Below, one piece after another: positions 9,329 to 17,299 of a stretch of DNA of 64,000 bases. Location of the stretch: positions 434,001 through 498,000 of the forward strand of contig NZ_BCWW01000003.1 of the NCBI RefSeq assembly GCF_001894785.1, given 5' to 3'. The notes beneath the pieces are model-generated. The model made no database searches. It was given only the letters and a program-made list of their open reading frames with translations, and was not told where the DNA came from. Every line of letters begins with the position of its first letter. Position 1 is the stretch's first letter. The position numbers and the translations under genes were made by a program. Origin of the DNA: Rhodococcoides fascians NBRC 12155 = LMG 3623 (GTDB lineage: Bacteria; Actinomycetota; Actinomycetes; Mycobacteriales; Mycobacteriaceae).

Positions 9329-11025
9329 CCGCACCCACCACCGCGCGGACACGGCCGAAGGGACCGGTCGATCCGCGACTGTGGAAGTACTCGCGCTCCG
9401 CCCGTGGCTACGTGCTCGTCACGGTCGCGCTGTCGACCGTGGTCACCCTGTGCATCATCGTGAGTGCACTGGCGATCGGACGCGTGCTGGCCGGCGTCAT
9501 CACCGACCCGTCGGCCAGATCGTTGTCCGCATGGACGACGGAACTGGTCGTTCTGGCCGGTGCAACAGTGGTTCGGGTGCTCGCGACCGGAGCCCAGTCT
9601 CGTTACGCACACCGGTCGGCGTCGCGGGTCGTCGCCGAGCTGGAGATCGAAGTACTCACGACAGCAACGCGTTTCGAGCCTCGCGAGCTCGACGCCGAGC
9701 GCGAGGAACTGGCCGTCGTCGTGACCCGCGCCATCGGCGGACTACGGGCGTACCTCACCGGCTATCTGCCGGCGCTGGTGCTGGCCGTCATCGTCACCCC
9801 GTTGGTCCTGATCGTCATCCTCACACAGGATCTGACGTCGGCCGCCATCATCGCCGTGACCCTGCCGCTCATCCCCGTCTTCATGATCTTGATCGGCTTG
9901 CTGACCAAGGGCCGGGCGGCCGCCACGCTCACCACGATGACCAGGTTGTCTGCGCAACTGCTCGATCTGTTGGCAGGCTTGCCGACTCTGCGCGCGCTCG
10001 GGCGCGAGCACGGACCGGCCGCTCGTGTTCGTGCATTGGGCGACGCCCATCGTCGAACGACCATGCGCGCACTGAAGATTGCGTTCCTGTCGTCGATGGT
10101 GCTCGAGTTGCTCGCGACGCTGTGTGTAGCGCTGGTTGCCGTCGGCATCGGGCTGCGGCTGGTGTTCGGCGAGATGACACTCGAAGCCGGCATCATCGCG
10201 CTCGTCCTCGCGCCCGAGGTGTACTTTCCACTGCGCGCGGTCGGCACCCAGTTTCATGCGGCCGAGGACGGCGTCGAGGCAGCCGATCGTGCATTCCGGG
10301 TGTTGGACCGGCGAACAGCGCGGCCGACCGGTGGCCGCACCGTCGACACGACAGCCGTCGACATCGAGCTGGACGGGCTCGGCGTTGCGAGTCGGGACGG
10401 AGCGGCACCAGCGGAGCTGAGTGCGCTGTGCCGGGCAGGCACCGTCACGGTCCTGACCGGACCGAACGGCGCAGGTAAAACGACTGCGCTGCACGCGATC
10501 CTGGGCCTGGCTCCGCCGTCGACCGGCGCGGTGAGCGTCGGGGGAGTGCCGATCGCCGAACTCGATCTCGAACAGTGGTGGGCGCAGGTGGCCTGGCTCC
10601 CGCAGCGGCCGGTGTTGGTGCCGGGCACGCTCTACGACAACGTGACCCTGCACGGAATCCCCGACTCGGCTGCACTGGAACTCGCCTGCCGCTCAGCCGG
10701 ATTCGACGAGGTGCTTCGAGAACACCCCGAGGGCTGGGACACCCGCGTCGGGCAGGGTGGGGTGGGGCTGTCGCTCGGCGAGCTACAGCGCCTCGCACTG
10801 ACGCGTACCTTCGTGTCCGATGCTCCGGTGATGCTGTTGGACGAGCCGACGGCACACCTGGATGCGCTGAGTGAAGGGACTGTGCTGCAGGCGGTTCGAG
10901 ATGCCGCCGACCGCGGCGTCACCGTGGTGATGGTCGGTCATCGGCGTTCGGTGCTGCACGCCGCCGACCGCATCGTCGAGGTGCGCAGCGACTCGACCAC
11001 GAAGCGGGAGTTCGAGCATGTCTGA
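9325..11025 (+). CDS. cydD: ABC transporter CydD for cytochrome bd assembly
   Basis: 566 residues from a GTG that overlaps the cydB stop; the frame extends further upstream but that part lies inside cydB. A six-helix exporter domain occupies about the first 330 residues. The ATPase domain follows, with LTGPNGAGKTT (Walker A), LSLGELQRLALTRTF (a variant signature) and MLLDEPTAHLD. CydDC heterodimers are needed for haem loading of bd oxidase and have been linked to haem, glutathione or cysteine handling. The end overlaps cydC by 8 bp. Confidence 0.95.
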   Translation: MTAPTTARTRPKGPVDPRLWKYSRSARGYVLVTVALSTVVTLCIIVSALAIGRVLAGVITDPSARSLSAWTTELVVLAGATVVRVLATGAQSRYAHRSASRVVAELEIEVLTTATRFEPRELDAEREELAVVVTRAIGGLRAYLTGYLPALVLAVIVTPLVLIVILTQDLTSAAIIAVTLPLIPVFMILIGLLTKGRAAATLTTMTRLSAQLLDLLAGLPTLRALGREHGPAARVRALGDAHRRTTMRALKIAFLSSMVLELLATLCVALVAVGIGLRLVFGEMTLEAGIIALVLAPEVYFPLRAVGTQFHAAEDGVEAADRAFRVLDRRTARPTGGRTVDTTAVDIELDGLGVASRDGAAPAELSALCRAGTVTVLTGPNGAGKTTALHAILGLAPPSTGAVSVGGVPIAELDLEQWWAQVAWLPQRPVLVPGTLYDNVTLHGIPDSAALELACRSAGFDEVLREHPEGWDTRVGQGGVGLSLGELQRLALTRTFVSDAPVMLLDEPTAHLDALSEGTVLQAVRDAADRGVTVVMVGHRRSVLHAADRIVEVRSDSTTKREFEHV

Positions 11026-12682
11026 TCTGCGACGAGCGCTGGCGCTGTTGGAGCTGTCTCCGCGCAGAGTCGTACTGGCCGTGTTGGCCGGAGTGGCGAC
11101 GCTGGGCAGTGCACTCGCCCTGGCGGCACTGTCGGCGTGGTTGATCACCCGGGCGTGGCAGATGCCACCGGTCCTGGACCTGTCGGTTGCCGTCGTAGCC
11201 GTTCGGGCACTGGGTATCTCGCGCGGGGTGTTTCGGTATCTCGAACGCTTGACCACCCATGATGTGGCGCTGCGCGGAACGACGGCGGCCCGCACGAGGA
11301 TCTACGAGAGACTGGCGAACGGGAACGGCGCGGTCGCACTGCGACGGGGTGACGTTCTGGCGCGCACCGGTGCGGACGTGGACGTTCTCGGTGACGTCGT
11401 CATCCGGGCCGTCGTTCCCATCTGTGTGAGCGTGCTGATGATGCTCGCGGCCGTGGGCCTGCTCGCGGGAATCGCACCTGCCGCCGCATCGATTCTGGCG
11501 GTGGCATTGCTGATCGCCGGCGTGGGTGCACCGATACTCGCGGCCCGGTCGGCGAGGATCGCCGAGGAAGCCGGTGCCGAAGCCGACGTGCGCTTCGCCG
11601 AGACAGCGGTCCGCGCACTCGACCATGCGGCGGAACTGCGAGTCGCACGTCGTCTGGACGCGACACTCGCCGAAGCCGAGGTCGCAGCACACGACTCGGT
11701 GGTTGCGCGAGATCGCGCGGCGCGTCCGTCGGCACTCGCCGATGCCGCACAGCCCTTGGCGATCGGAGCGTCGGTGATCGGGTCGTTGCTGATCGGCATC
11801 GGGCTGTACGGCCCGGACGGAGGCACCGCGGGCGGCATGACGCCGATGGCGCTCGCGATCATCGTGTTGGTTCCACTAGCCGCGTTCGAGGCGACCGCAG
11901 CGCTGCCCGCAGCGGCAATCGCACTGATGCGCGGCCGAATCGCGGCCACCCGAATCATGACCATGCTCGATGCGGCTCCCCATGTGAGTGGCAGCCTGAA
12001 CGGGTCGTTCCGCGGGCTCCACTCCTGCCTGGACGGGTCGTTCCGCGGGCTCCACTCCTGCCCGACCCCTGCTACGAACTTTCGCGCACATGCGCGGAGC
12101 GCAATCATCGGGCCCAGCGGATCGGGAAAGACGACGATGCTTCGGGCACTCGCCGTCGAATTCGGCTCGGATGCAGCGCTGTTCGCCGAAGACGCGCACC
12201 TGTTCGACACCTCGATTCTGGAGAACCTGCGAGTGGTGCGGGGCGACGTGGACGAAGACCAGGCAACGCAGGCATTGCGACGAGTGGGTCTCGGACCGTG
12301 GCTCGACGCGTTGCCCCAGGGCGTTCACACGACACTGATCGGTGGGGCGCAGGCGGTCTCGGGTGGCGAGCGTCGTCGACTCCTTCTCGCACGCGCCCTG
12401 CTGAGCACCGCGCCCGTCGTGCTGTTGGACGAGCCGACCGAACATCTCGACAGAATCTCCGGCGAACGGATTCTGCGCGAGCTGCTCACCACCGACGACG
12501 GGCTGTTCGGTGCCGAGCGAACGGTGGTCGTCGTCACTCACCAATTGCCCGAGAACACCGACGCCGACCAGGTGATCGACCTCGGAGACCGGACTGCGAA
12601 AAAACCCTTTGCCGACTTCCGATCGCGGGCGTACGTTGGGAGTACACGAGAGAGGAGGTGGTCTGAAGTTGATGAACTCTAG
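11018..12682 (+). CDS. cydC: ABC transporter CydC, with a repeat-derived linker
   Basis: 554 residues: a transmembrane domain to about residue 325, then an ATPase domain with GPSGSGKT at 365-372, VSGGERRRLLLARAL and VVLLDEPTEHLD. The link between the two is odd. It consists of two tandem 11-residue units (GSFRGLHSC repeated) encoded by a 33-bp DNA repeat, and only about 40 residues separate the membrane domain from Walker A. In the neighbouring CydD that distance is over 60. The usual first beta strands and A-loop of the nucleotide-binding domain are therefore short or missing. All catalytic ATPase motifs remain intact, so the protein may still work. The last ~20 residues overlap a candidate promoter and ribosome site for the downstream RNA. 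Confidence 0.92.
   Translation: MSDLRRALALLELSPRRVVLAVLAGVATLGSALALAALSAWLITRAWQMPPVLDLSVAVVAVRALGISRGVFRYLERLTTHDVALRGTTAARTRIYERLANGNGAVALRRGDVLARTGADVDVLGDVVIRAVVPICVSVLMMLAAVGLLAGIAPAAASILAVALLIAGVGAPILAARSARIAEEAGAEADVRFAETAVRALDHAAELRVARRLDATLAEAEVAAHDSVVARDRAARPSALADAAQPLAIGASVIGSLLIGIGLYGPDGGTAGGMTPMALAIIVLVPLAAFEATAALPAAAIALMRGRIAATRIMTMLDAAPHVSGSLNGSFRGLHSCLDGSFRGLHSCPTPATNFRAHARSAIIGPSGSGKTTMLRALAVEFGSDAALFAEDAHLFDTSILENLRVVRGDVDEDQATQALRRVGLGPWLDALPQGVHTTLIGGAQAVSGGERRRLLLARALLSTAPVVLLDEPTEHLDRISGERILRELLTTDDGLFGAERTVVVVTHQLPENTDADQVIDLGDRTAKKPFADFRSRAYVGSTRERRWSEVDEL
12002..12062 (+). repeat. Two tandem 33-bp units in cydC, members of a dispersed repeat
   Basis: GGGTCGTTCCGCGGGCTCC followed by ACTCCTGCC occurs at 12002 and again at 12035, identical over 28 bases with a 33-bp period that keeps the frame. 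Near-identical single copies lie in mshD (20205) and across the LLM/DUF3239 ends (48833). Confidence 0.85.
12609..12637 (+). promoter_or_regulatory. Candidate promoter inside the cydC 3' end
   Basis: TTGCCG (12609-12614) and TACGTT (12632-12637) are spaced by 17 bp, a sigma-70-like arrangement. A start near 12644 would place the following structured RNA on its own transcript. Prediction only. Confidence 0.35.
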
Positions 12683-12856
12683 GACGCGTGAGGTGGCTGT
12701 CAGCTAGCCGCAATCGCTGACGGATTCACTGCGAAGACCGCGCGAGCGGCAGGCGAATCCCAGGCAGCTACCCGGCCCCCGAGCCCCCGACCTGTCCGGT
12801 CGGGACCTGACAACAGGTATGGCTCGGGGGCCGTTCGCATGCGAACGGCCCCCGAG
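12644..12856 (+). ncRNA. Probable structured RNA downstream of cydC, class not recognised
   Basis: About 210 nt that fold into nested helices when read on the plus strand. The first module has outer helix GGTGGCTG/CAGCTACC, GTCAGC/GCTGAC, and GGATTC/GAATCC capped by CCGC-GCGA-GCGG with a GNRA tetraloop. The second module has outer helix GGCCCCCGAGCC (12774-12785) with GGCTCGGGGGCC (12821-12832), enclosing CCCGACC/GGTCGGG and ACCTG-ACAA-CAGGT. The 3' arm of that outer helix can instead pair with 12841-12856 in a 34-bp palindrome, giving two mutually exclusive states. GNRA and ACAA loops appear only on the plus strand. Its 5' part holds an 11-codon ORF. The palindrome also separates the convergent cydC and nitrobindin genes and may end transcription both ways. 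I cannot match it to a named family. Confidence 0.6.
12672..12707 (+). CDS. 11-codon small ORF in the structured RNA
   Basis: Encodes MNSRTREVAVS. A strong purine-rich site AGAGGAGGTGG lies upstream, about 13 bases from the ATG; a TTG directly before the ATG would be closer (about 10 bases). The ORF overlaps the cydC stop in another frame, and its 3' end runs into the first RNA helix, so ribosomes on it would disturb the fold. It may be a leader peptide or a small protein; no function is assigned. Confidence 0.45.
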   Translation: MNSRTREVAVS

Positions 12857-12875
12857 ATCCGAAAAAGATTCTGCG

Positions 12876-13574
12876 TCAGCCGATGTAGCGGGTGAGGCGG
12901 GCCGACAGACGCGGTGCGAGCGGGCCGTCGGCGACGACACGTTCCTCGACGTACGCCAGATCCCCGCCCTCGACGATTCCGTACAGGCGGCGAGCTCCGC
13001 CCACCAGTGCACCCGAGGTGCTGCGGATGACGACGTCGGTGGCAAGTTCCCAGGACGACTGGGTCAGGGCGTGACCGTAATACAGTTCGACGACGCCGGT
13101 GCTGTGCGTCAGCAGCAGCTCGACGACTTCTTCGTCCTTGGACCCCTTGACTCCGTCGCCGCCGCTGATGCGCCAGAACCCGGTCTCCCGAAGGTCGGGG
13201 TGCGCGTAATTACCGTCGGAATCGAGTCTCCAGGAGCGCGATTCCCAGCTGAGGTAGCTGCCGCCGTCATGGGAGACGACGATCTGCTGACCGAAGGGAT
13301 AGTCGGTGTCCGTTTCGGGATCGTGCCCCTCGCCCTGACCGCGCCACACGCCGACGAGTGGCAGCAGCGCCAGCATCGACGGGTGCAGATCGGGGCCGAG
13401 CCGCAGGTTTGCGGTGTCGTCTGGATGGGGGATGTCGGGTAGCACCGGGATGTTGCGCGCCGACGCCTCGGCGAACTTCTGCTCGGCAGCCGAAATGGCT
13501 TGGTCACCGCTGGTGATAGGGGTGCCCAGTCCGTCGTCGATGCTGTCGGGGTTGCCCGCGCCCGGTTCCGTCAC
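12876..13574 (-). CDS. Nitrobindin / FABP-like haem beta-barrel (DUF1794)
   Basis: 232 residues from a GTG. An N-terminal acidic extension of ~65 residues precedes the barrel, which begins at [20 protein letters not shown]; this GxWxGxG-type motif is the nitrobindin hallmark. Family members (Rv0813c/Rv2717c) bind haem b and react with nitric oxide and peroxynitrite. A haem-ligand histidine is expected near the C-terminus ([15 protein letters not shown] is a candidate region). The start overlaps the stop of a 32-residue membrane ORF upstream. Placement next to cytochrome bd, an NO-resistant oxidase, is suggestive only. Confidence 0.88.
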   Translation of the reverse strand: MTEPGAGNPDSIDDGLGTPITSGDQAISAAEQKFAEASARNIPVLPDIPHPDDTANLRLGPDLHPSMLALLPLVGVWRGQGEGHDPETDTDYPFGQQIVVSHDGGSYLSWESRSWRLDSDGNYAHPDLRETGFWRISGGDGVKGSKDEEVVELLLTHSTGVVELYYGHALTQSSWELATDVVIRSTSGALVGGARRLYGIVEGGDLAYVEERVVADGPLAPRLSARLTRYIG

Positions 13575-13669
13575 GACTCGTCGTTGACCAGTCGGTAGAC
13601 GACATAGAGCGAGAACGCGATGATGGCTACTGCCGCAAGCGCCAGCAATACCTCGAAGAAGATGACCAC
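13571..13669 (-). CDS. 32-residue single-pass membrane protein
   Basis: A small ORF starting with two GTG codons at 13669. It encodes one long hydrophobic helix (starting [14 protein letters not shown]) and a short polar tail (YRLVNDES), so it is predicted to be a membrane micropeptide. Its TGA overlaps the GTG of the nitrobindin gene (GTGA), the same coupling seen between real gene pairs throughout this window, which is the main reason to believe it. There is no clear ribosome site before it, so a leaderless start is possible. Function unknown. Confidence 0.6.
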   Translation of the reverse strand: MVIFFEVLLALAAVAIIAFSLYVVYRLVNDES

Positions 13670-13773
13670 GGAACCGAGTTTAACCCGCGGCGAGACCGGT
13701 CGATGACAACGGTCCGTTTCCGCGATGTGGCATTGGTGACACACCACCATTTTTGCGGCCCGCAGTGCCCTGG

Positions 13774-13788
13774 ATCACTCGTAGTGAT
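13774..13788. promoter_or_regulatory. ATCACT-CGT-AGTGAT palindrome before the cutinase gene
   Basis: A perfect 6+3+6 inverted repeat about 130 bp before the cutinase start, in the 250-bp divergent region between the micropeptide and cutinase genes. It may be an operator; a second inverted repeat (GTCGG..CTCTCGA / TCGAGAG..CCGAC) lies near 13828-13856. Confidence 0.3.
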
Positions 13789-13917
13789 GGCGAAATCGAC
13801 TCGAGCAGGTACCTTCTTCCCGGGGGCGTCGGGCTCTCGACTTCGAGAGCGCCGACGAATTCACTTTGTGTGTCGAAAAGGCTGTTGTCTTGTAAGGCTG
13901 GGGAGGTCTCTGCAGAA

Positions 13918-15462
13918 ATGCTGCGTCGTAAGCGTGTTCTGACATCGTCGTTCGGTTCCGTATTGGTTCGATCGGCGGTTGTCACAGTGGCGTTGGCCCT
14001 TGCAGCTCCCGCTGCTGCGCTGGCCGCGCCCGACTCGGGATCGTCCGATTCGGGTTCGGCAGAGTCGGGTTCGGCCGACTTCGGTTCGTCTCAGGGCCCG
14101 AATATCGATCCGAACAACTACGCGCAGGACTGCCCGGACGTACTGCTGTTGGCGGTGTCCGGAGCCACCGACTCGGACTCCGATCGCAATCCGCTCAACG
14201 AAGAAGCGCAGACGATCGCGTCGAACTGGGTCGGCAACGTCACCGTTCCGGTCGGTGAGGCGAACGCGGACAGCCCCGGCACCGTCGGCTGGCTCTACGT
14301 CCCGTATTCCTCCACCTACGGCTTCGACGTACTCGACAACGTGCCGACCTACCAGGAGTCGATCGCCGACGGCATCGCGTCGACCAATCGGTTGATGGAC
14401 GAGTACAAGACCAAGTGCGGTGAGAAGACCAAGTTCGCGCTGCTCGGGTACAGCGTCGGCGGCGAAATTCTCGATCGCGTGACGATGGAACTCGGCCACC
14501 GTGACCCCAACGCTCTCGTCACGTCCGACGACGTCGTCGGTGTCGTCATGGTGGGGTCGCCCTACCGCCCGGCCGGCGTGCCGAACTTCGGTGACGAGGT
14601 GGGCCAGTCGCTCGGCGGCTTCATGGACCAGGCGCCGCGGGACTACGGGTCGATGACGGACAAGGTCACCTGGTCGTGTCGGCCCTACGATCTCGCCTGC
14701 GACTCGCCGGACAAGATCGAACTGCTGCAGCTGGCGCTCGGTGTACTCGGTCAGATGCGGTTGACGCTGCTCAACCCGGTGCAGACCGTCTCCGACTTCG
14801 GTCGGACGGTTGCCTCCATTGCCACCCGCGCGATCATCGATATCGCCACGAACAAGTCGTGGCTCGAGTCGGACGAGACGCTCCTGCAGGTTCTCGTCAA
14901 AGTCTCCGACCGGCAGTATCAGGTGGACGACGCGAAGGCTGCAGCAGCGCTGTCGCCCGATCAACTACTTGCCGATCTCAACTGGGCCCTCGGTCCGGGT
15001 GCCGAAACGGTGAAGGCGAAGTTGCGTGCCGAGGGCGAGGGCCTGGTGGAGAACAACAAGGGCATCGTCGACGTCGTCCTCGGCCCCTACTTGGCGATCG
15101 GCTTTCTGCAGCACCTGTCCTACTGGTACAACGACCCCAACGACGGGGTCGAGTGGGAAAGCGAAAAGATGGTCGCGTGGGTGACCGATCTCGCCCGAAC
15201 CGAACGCGAGAAGAAGAACGCGCCTCCCGCGGTCGACCCGGCCACTCCTGTTACCCAGGCACCCGAGACCCAGGCACCCCAGACCCAAGCACCCGAGACG
15301 CCCGCGCCCGCCCAGGAATCCCGGGTGCTGCCGGAGCCGGGGACGCAGACTCGCGTCAGCGACCTCGGTGCCTTCCTCGAATCCCAGGGCATCCCGGTAC
15401 CTCCCGGCATGCTCCCGCCGCAGTACTCCACGGTCCCCGAGCCGGCGCGAGCGGTCGGCTAG
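13918..15462 (+). CDS. Secreted cutinase-family serine esterase
   Basis: 514 residues from the ATG at 13918, which follows GGGGAGG at good spacing. A Sec signal peptide (MLRRKRVLTS..., cleavage after ALAAP-type residues) is followed by a Ser-Gly/Asp-rich linker and a cutinase-like alpha/beta hydrolase domain. The nucleophile elbow is GYSVGG, and two conserved-looking cysteine pairs (NYAQDCPD, TKCGE; SCRPYDLACDS) suggest disulfides. The C-terminus is a Pro/Thr/Gln/Ala-rich tail with repeated TQAPET units. At over twice the length of a classical ~200-residue cutinase, it resembles large actinobacterial cutinase-like proteins acting on cell-surface lipids or polyesters. Substrate unknown. Confidence 0.83.
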   Translation: MLRRKRVLTSSFGSVLVRSAVVTVALALAAPAAALAAPDSGSSDSGSAESGSADFGSSQGPNIDPNNYAQDCPDVLLLAVSGATDSDSDRNPLNEEAQTIASNWVGNVTVPVGEANADSPGTVGWLYVPYSSTYGFDVLDNVPTYQESIADGIASTNRLMDEYKTKCGEKTKFALLGYSVGGEILDRVTMELGHRDPNALVTSDDVVGVVMVGSPYRPAGVPNFGDEVGQSLGGFMDQAPRDYGSMTDKVTWSCRPYDLACDSPDKIELLQLALGVLGQMRLTLLNPVQTVSDFGRTVASIATRAIIDIATNKSWLESDETLLQVLVKVSDRQYQVDDAKAAAALSPDQLLADLNWALGPGAETVKAKLRAEGEGLVENNKGIVDVVLGPYLAIGFLQHLSYWYNDPNDGVEWESEKMVAWVTDLARTEREKKNAPPAVDPATPVTQAPETQAPQTQAPETPAPAQESRVLPEPGTQTRVSDLGAFLESQGIPVPPGMLPPQYSTVPEPARAVG

Positions 15463-15472
15463 AGCAACGAAA

Positions 15473-15507
15473 AGAACCCCGCACCTGGTTGCCAGGTGCG
15501 GGGTTCT
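15473..15507. terminator. Rho-independent terminator shared by cutinase and DUF1416 genes
   Basis: A 16-bp perfect stem (AGAACCCCGCACCTGG and complement) with loop TTG, followed by TCT on the plus strand and preceded by AAA on the other side. It lies between two convergent genes and should work in both directions. Confidence 0.88.
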
Positions 15508-15529
15508 TCTATGTGTTCGGTTCGGTGAC

Positions 15530-15835
15530 TCAGACTCCGACGGTGACGTCGGCCGAGTGCACGCCCGCGCCCTCGGGCGTGATGACGGTGTCGCCGTTGC
15601 CCGATGCGGACAACGCCCGCAGCGTCCACTGTCCGGGGGCAGCGAAGAAACGGAAATCGCCGGTTCCCGACGCGACGACCTCGGCGGTGAATTCGCCGGT
15701 GCCGTCGAGGAGACGGACGAATGCGCCCGCTACCGGCTCGCCGTCGCCGGCGAGGACACGGCCGGTGATGACCGTTTCCTTCTCGACGTCGACGCCTGCG
15801 GGGATGGTCTGACCCTGCACGGGTGCTCCACACAT
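15530..15835 (-). CDS. sseC: DUF1416 protein (SseC family)
   Basis: 101 residues starting MCGAPVQGQTIPAGVDVEKE with a conserved N-terminal cysteine, followed by a small beta-sandwich-like domain (VITGRVLAGDGEPVAGAFVRL). This family is almost always encoded directly after a thiosulfate sulfurtransferase in actinobacteria, as here with a single-base gap. A role in sulfur transfer or sulfur metabolism is inferred from that neighbourhood. It is the last gene of the operon downstream of the polycysteine leader. Confidence 0.9.
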   Translation of the reverse strand: MCGAPVQGQTIPAGVDVEKETVITGRVLAGDGEPVAGAFVRLLDGTGEFTAEVVASGTGDFRFFAAPGQWTLRALSASGNGDTVITPEGAGVHSADVTVGV

Positions 15836-15836
15836 A

Positions 15837-16673
15837 TCAGTGAACCTCCAATTCGATGGGTGCTCCGACGAGGGAGCCGTATTCGACCCAGCTGCCGTCG
15901 TAGTTCTTGACGTCTTCCTTGCCGAGGAGCTCCTTGAGCACGAACCAGGTGTGGCTCGAGCGCTCACCGATGCGGCAGTAGGCGATGGTGGCCTTGCTGT
16001 CGTCGTAGCCCTTGGTCTTGTACAGCTCTTCGAGTGCCTCGTCGGACTTGAACGTGCCGTCCTCGTTGGCGGTGGTGCTCCACGGGATGTTGATCGCGGA
16101 CGGGACGTGGCCACGCTGCTGAGCCTGCTCCTGCGGGAGGTGTGCCGGCGCGAGGATCTTGCCGGAGAACTCGTCGGGGGAGCGCACGTCGATCAGGTTC
16201 TTGTTGCCGATGGCGTCGATGACCTCGTCGCGGAACGCGCGGATCGACAGATCCGGTGCCTCGGCGCGGTACTGGGTGTTCTCCCGGCTGACGACGTCCT
16301 TCGACAGCGGGCGGCCGTCGAGCTCCCACTTCTTGCGGCCGCCGTCGATCAGCTTGACGTCCTTGTGGCCGTACAGCTTGAAGTACCAGTAGGCGTAGGC
16401 GGCGAACCAGTTGTTGTTTCCGCCGTAGAGCACAACAGTGTCGTCGTTGCTGATGCCCTTGGCCGAGAGCAAGCCGGAGAACTGCTCCTGATCGAGGAAG
16501 TCGCGGCGAACCGGGTCCTGCAGGTCCTTGCGCCAGTCGAGCTTGACCGCACCTTCGATGTGTCCGCCGTCGTAGGCGCTGGCGTCTTCGTCGACCTCGA
16601 CGAAGACGATCTTCGGTGCGTTCAGGTTCTGCTCGGCCCAGTCGGCAGAGACCAGGACGTCGGAGCGAGCCAT
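15837..16673 (-). CDS. Thiosulfate sulfurtransferase (rhodanese, CysA2/SseA type)
   Basis: 278 residues with two rhodanese domains. The C-terminal active site reads AYCRIGERSSHTWFVL, where the cysteine takes the persulfide; the N-terminal domain lacks a catalytic cysteine, as usual. It moves sulfane sulfur from thiosulfate to cyanide or thiol acceptors, and orthologues in mycobacteria are named CysA2/CysA3. The gene sits between DUF4395 and DUF1416 in one minus-strand operon that begins with a cysteine-rich leader peptide, which points to control by cysteine supply. Confidence 0.94.
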   Translation of the reverse strand: MARSDVLVSADWAEQNLNAPKIVFVEVDEDASAYDGGHIEGAVKLDWRKDLQDPVRRDFLDQEQFSGLLSAKGISNDDTVVLYGGNNNWFAAYAYWYFKLYGHKDVKLIDGGRKKWELDGRPLSKDVVSRENTQYRAEAPDLSIRAFRDEVIDAIGNKNLIDVRSPDEFSGKILAPAHLPQEQAQQRGHVPSAINIPWSTTANEDGTFKSDEALEELYKTKGYDDSKATIAYCRIGERSSHTWFVLKELLGKEDVKNYDGSWVEYGSLVGAPIELEVH

Positions 16674-16715
16674 GGTGTTCCTTTCGGTCTTTCTTGTCGG
16701 ATCAGGGGGTAATTG

Positions 16716-17192
16716 TCACGCTGCGGTACGCGAGTTGCCGCGCAATCGAGCTGCGAGGGGGTAGATCATGCAGCCCAGGCACACTGCGAACGCTGCGTTG
16801 AGAAACGCCGCGAAGAGCGCGAAGCCTGTCGCTACGGTGCCGACGACGGGAGCGCCGAGAGCGAATCCGAGGACTCCGACGGCGGCGAACACGAAGCCCA
16901 CCAGTTGGGCGAACTTCAACGGGGCCACCGGCTCACGTTCTGTGGTCGGTGAGCGCCGCGGCGCGACGAATGTCGCGTAGATCGTGCCGTACGGACTGTG
17001 CTTGGGTCCGCGGACGGCTCCGATTCCGAACACGATCGCCTGGAGCCCCAGCAGGATTGCCGCTGCGGGAACCGAGACCGTGCTCGCGAGGAGGACGACG
17101 ACCAGAACTGCGGTGGTGATCCACGCGGCGAAGCGCGGACCACGGACGTCGACCTGGTCGATCGTGGTGGTGTGGGTGTCGGATGTCGACAT
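16716..17192 (-). CDS. DUF4395 membrane protein
   Basis: 158 residues with about four transmembrane helices, a basic cytosolic loop (APRRSPTTEREPVAPLKFAQ) and a C-terminal CLGCMIYPL motif, features of DUF4395. Members are often encoded with thioredoxins and sulfurtransferases, so a role in thiol or sulfur handling at the membrane is inferred. An AGGAG site precedes the ATG. It is the first structural gene after the leader peptide, so its translation is likely the direct target of attenuation. Confidence 0.86.
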   Translation of the reverse strand: MSTSDTHTTTIDQVDVRGPRFAAWITTAVLVVVLLASTVSVPAAAILLGLQAIVFGIGAVRGPKHSPYGTIYATFVAPRRSPTTEREPVAPLKFAQLVGFVFAAVGVLGFALGAPVVGTVATGFALFAAFLNAAFAVCLGCMIYPLAARLRGNSRTAA

Positions 17193-17299
17193 CGAGAGGT
17201 ACTCCTGTGCGAGGCCGGGGCACGGCTTGTCGCCGGTGCTCGGATGTGGATTTCGATCATCGGGCCGGCATCACGCATGGGCGTGGCGGCAGACGGAAA

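Noticed and set aside
12821..12856. T-box or trp-type attenuator regulating a downstream gene
   Set aside because: No T-box signature motif, and the next gene downstream lies on the opposite strand, so there is no target in cis.
13861..14964. A 367-codon minus-strand frame opposite the cutinase gene
   Set aside because: No ribosome site and biased residue content; the plus-strand signal peptide and catalytic motif are convincing.
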